From: Phanerodontia chrysosporium
Taxonomy: Eukaryota > Basidiomycota > Agaricomycetes > Polyporales > Phanerochaetaceae
Assembly (NCBI GenBank): GCA_001910725.1
Contig: MJGA01000009.1
Span: forward strand, 868,001-932,000
Reading direction: 5' to 3'
DNA: 64,000 bases
Shown: one piece after another, positions 61,803 through 64,000 of the stretch
How the letters are laid out: every line of letters begins with the position of its first letter
Position numbering within the stretch: the stretch's first letter is position 1
Program-made: the position numbers and the translations under genes
The notes under the pieces: model-generated
Seen by the model: the letters and a program-made list of their open reading frames with translations, nothing else
Told to the model about the DNA's origin: nothing
The model's database searches: none

Positions 61803-64000
61803 ATGCTCGCCGCTGGAATGGAAGCCCTTGCTTCGCGCGGTATCGTCTACCTCTGTGCAGGGGTCGTCCTTGTGTACGTGCTTTCCCGCGTTTTCAGGAG
61901 GCGGCCGCACTATCCGCCAGGTCCAAGGGGACTGCCTATCGTCGGGAACTTGCTTGACGTACCGTCGCTGTATGGCTGGATCGCGTACAAGAATCTTGGG
62001 GATCAATGTGGTGCGCACGCCATAGCACAGTACATGAGGTTGAGCACTAGTTCTGACATGATTCTCTCGCAGGATCGGACATCGTTCACTTGGAGGTGCT
62101 CGGCTCCCACTACGTCGTGCTCAACAGCGCGAAGGCTGCGCGCGACTTGCTCGACAAGCGGTCAAACAACTACTCGGACAGGTGCGCATCCTCCAGAGGC
62201 ACCGTAGTTACGGAGACTCACGAAAGCGCACAGACAGCAGACTGTGATGATACACGAGCTGTGCGTGCCCCTCCCCCTTGTACCTGTCGTTTCTCACCTG
62301 AGATTAGGACAGGGCTGGAACGCGGTCTCGGAATGCTGCCCTACGGCGACTACTGGAGGCTCCACCGCCGGCTCACGCAGCAACATTTCCGCGCTGCCGC
62401 CGTACCACAATACCATGCCCGTCAAGCCAAAGTCGTTCGCAAGCTGTTGCATTCGCTGCTGGACTCTCCAGAGGGTTCATGGATCACATCCGTTTGTGAG
62501 TGTTATGCGTTATGCCATGCTACCGGTGCTAACGGGATTTAGCATGGCCGGTGCGATTATCCTTGATATCGTATACGCGCTGGACGTGCACCCCGGGGAC
62601 CACATGATCGAGGTCGTCGAGACAGCAATGGGGAGAATAAACGAGATTATCAATGCTGGAGTCTTTCTGGGTGCGTGCTCGGGTGTGCCTTGAGTGATGG
62701 CTCAGTTCTGACGAGTCTGGTGTAGTGGATGTAATCCCGTCTGTCAGTAACGCTTGGACGCGGGGAGCGCATGCGCTAACACATCTGGGACAGTAAAATA
62801 TCTCCCTTCTTGGTTCCCGGTGCTGGCTTCAAGCGACGTGCGGCTGCGTGGAAGGTTGACATAGCCCCCATGTTCGAAGCGCCTTACGAGCGGTTCAAAC
62901 AGTCTCTCGTACGTCGGTATTTTCGTCTGTCTCGACAACTAAATTGAGCAAGGTGGGATGATAGGGAGGCACAACGAGGCCTTCCTTCGCCGGAAACCTG
63001 CTGTCGAGGGTCCAGGACGAGGAGGAGTTGAGTCAGTTGGAGGATGTTTTTATGAACATCACCGGGACAGCGTACGGAGGTACGTTTAATATATACTACA
63101 AGTGGCTCAGTCTTCTGACGCACGACCTCAGCTGGTTCAGATACAGTGAGTGCTGCTGCGCACCCGATGAGAATATTCATTTATAGATTACAATTTTGTA
63201 GACTTTGGCTACGCTAACCGGCTTCGTCCTTGCCATGACCATATTTCCGGAGAAGCAACTTGCCGCCCACGCAGAGCTCGACAAGGTCCTGGAGAGAAAG
63301 CGCCTGCCGGAAGTAGAGGATATGCAGTATCTTCCTAGCATAACCGCTCTCGTATACGAGGTTTTGCGGTACGCCTTCTGCGTCTAGCGTAGGCTATGTC
63401 GTGCTGATTTCGGCCAAGGTGGAACCCTGCCGCTCCTCTCGGTGCGTATTCGCCGTTCTTGCGCACATGCCCTCGGTTCTTACCCTGCGTTATCTCTTCA
63501 ATAGGTATCCCACACCAGACCATCGTCGACGATGAGTACAACGGGTACTTCATCCCTGCGGGCACCGTCGTGATAGGCAATGCATGGTACGCTTCCTTCC
63601 CACCCGATGATCGCACACTGACGGCATGCAGGGCGATGCTGCGCGACCCGAATACATATCCAGACCCGGACACGTTCAAGCCCGAACGGTTCCTCGCCAA
63701 GGACAGGTCGCTCAGGGACGATGTCCCCTACCCCACCGAGGCATTCGGGCATGGCAGGCGCATCTGCGTCGGCCGCCATTTCGCACAAGACGTCCTCTGG
63801 ATCGCTATTGCGCACATACTCACCGTCTTCCGGATCGAGCGCGCGGTCGACGAGGATGGGCGCGAGATTGTGCCGGTGCCGGACTACACACCGCACTTCG
63901 TCACGTGAGCCGGGTGTGCCTGTCTGTCGTATCGTCTGCTTACTTCGTGTTACAGCATGCCGAAGCCTTCAAGTGTCGATTTACCCCACGTTTTCCTGGA
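61803..64000 (+). CDS. Cytochrome P450, cluster gene 9 (3' end at window edge)
   Basis: From 61803: anchor (GIVYLCAGVVLVYVLSRVF), HYPPGPRGLPIVGNLLDVP, DIVHLEVLGSHYVVLNS, RDLLDKRSNNYSDR, LERGLGMLPYGDYWRLHRRL (C-helix), VPQYHARQAKVVRKLLHSLL, ILDIVYALDVHPGDH, KRRAAAWKVDIAPMFEAPYE, LEDVFMNITGTAYG (I-helix), YEVLR (ExxR), [26 protein letters not shown], and the haem loop FGHGRRICVGRHFA. One-base losses at 62473-62475 (SPEG to FMDHIR) and 62819-62820 (SWFP to GAGFKRR). A TGA at 63906 is likely inside a final GTGAGC intron, since AEAFKCRFTPRFPG after 63957 matches the usual last exon; that exon runs off the window. Paired by sequence with gene 5. Confidence 0.78.

Noticed and set aside
38820..64000. 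Biosynthetic gene cluster for a named metabolite
   Set aside because: Only P450s are present. The frequent O-methylsterigmatocystin-oxidoreductase label for this clade is a similarity name and does not imply that pathway here.

Overview
The window is nuclear DNA from a filamentous basidiomycete, most likely a wood-decay agaricomycete (Polyporales-like). Genes are broken by many 47-60 base GT..AG introns, promoters are compact, coding sequence is GC-rich, and there is a long array of paralogous cytochrome P450 genes plus a Tad-type LINE. These are the usual marks of white-rot and brown-rot fungi. No bacterial, plasmid, viral or CRISPR feature was found.

Layout. Positions 1-28 kb are a gene-dense housekeeping block: a formin cut by the left edge (1-4082, +); a secreted GPI-anchored PEBP-like protein (4546-5592, +); an RBM5/RBM10-like splicing factor (5869-8738, -) divergent from complex I subunit B15/NDUFB4 (8808-9261, +); COQ7 (9348-10146, -); a small protein with a repeated FRPTRR motif (10457-11352, +); an intron-containing tRNA-Leu (11833-11930, -); a Cdc25 phosphatase (14212-16980, +); a P450 of a separate family (18121-20141, -); a SAM methyltransferase (21024-23366, -); tRNA-Phe (23708-23790, +); LETM1/Mdm38 (24115-26341, +); and a small stress-type protein (26778-27401, +).

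Positions 27.4-38.4 kb are repeat territory. A complete 7.6 kb LINE lies between two perfect 14-base target-site duplications (29421-29434 and 37021-37034). It carries a gag-like ORF1 with zinc knuckles, an endonuclease/RT/RNase H ORF2 with one in-frame TGA, and a poly(A) tail. A second tRNA-Phe follows at 38354.

Positions 38.8-64 kb are a P450 cluster: five genes in tandem on the minus strand, a C-terminal relic on the plus strand, then three genes in alternating orientation (+,-,+), the last cut by the right edge. All belong to one basidiomycete clade of the kind usually labelled O-methylsterigmatocystin-oxidoreductase-like. The cluster holds no terpene synthase, PKS, NRPS or transporter, so it looks like a tandem-duplication array for xenobiotic or secondary metabolism rather than one biosynthetic pathway.

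A recurring oddity is that many otherwise good genes, including the normally essential cdc25, lose frame by exactly one base, nearly always at a G/C doublet or run. This looks like homopolymer under-calling in the assembly, with perhaps some real decay in the P450 array. Exon structures given here assume those sites are repaired. No convincing new biological system was found; the items worth a second look are listed as findings.
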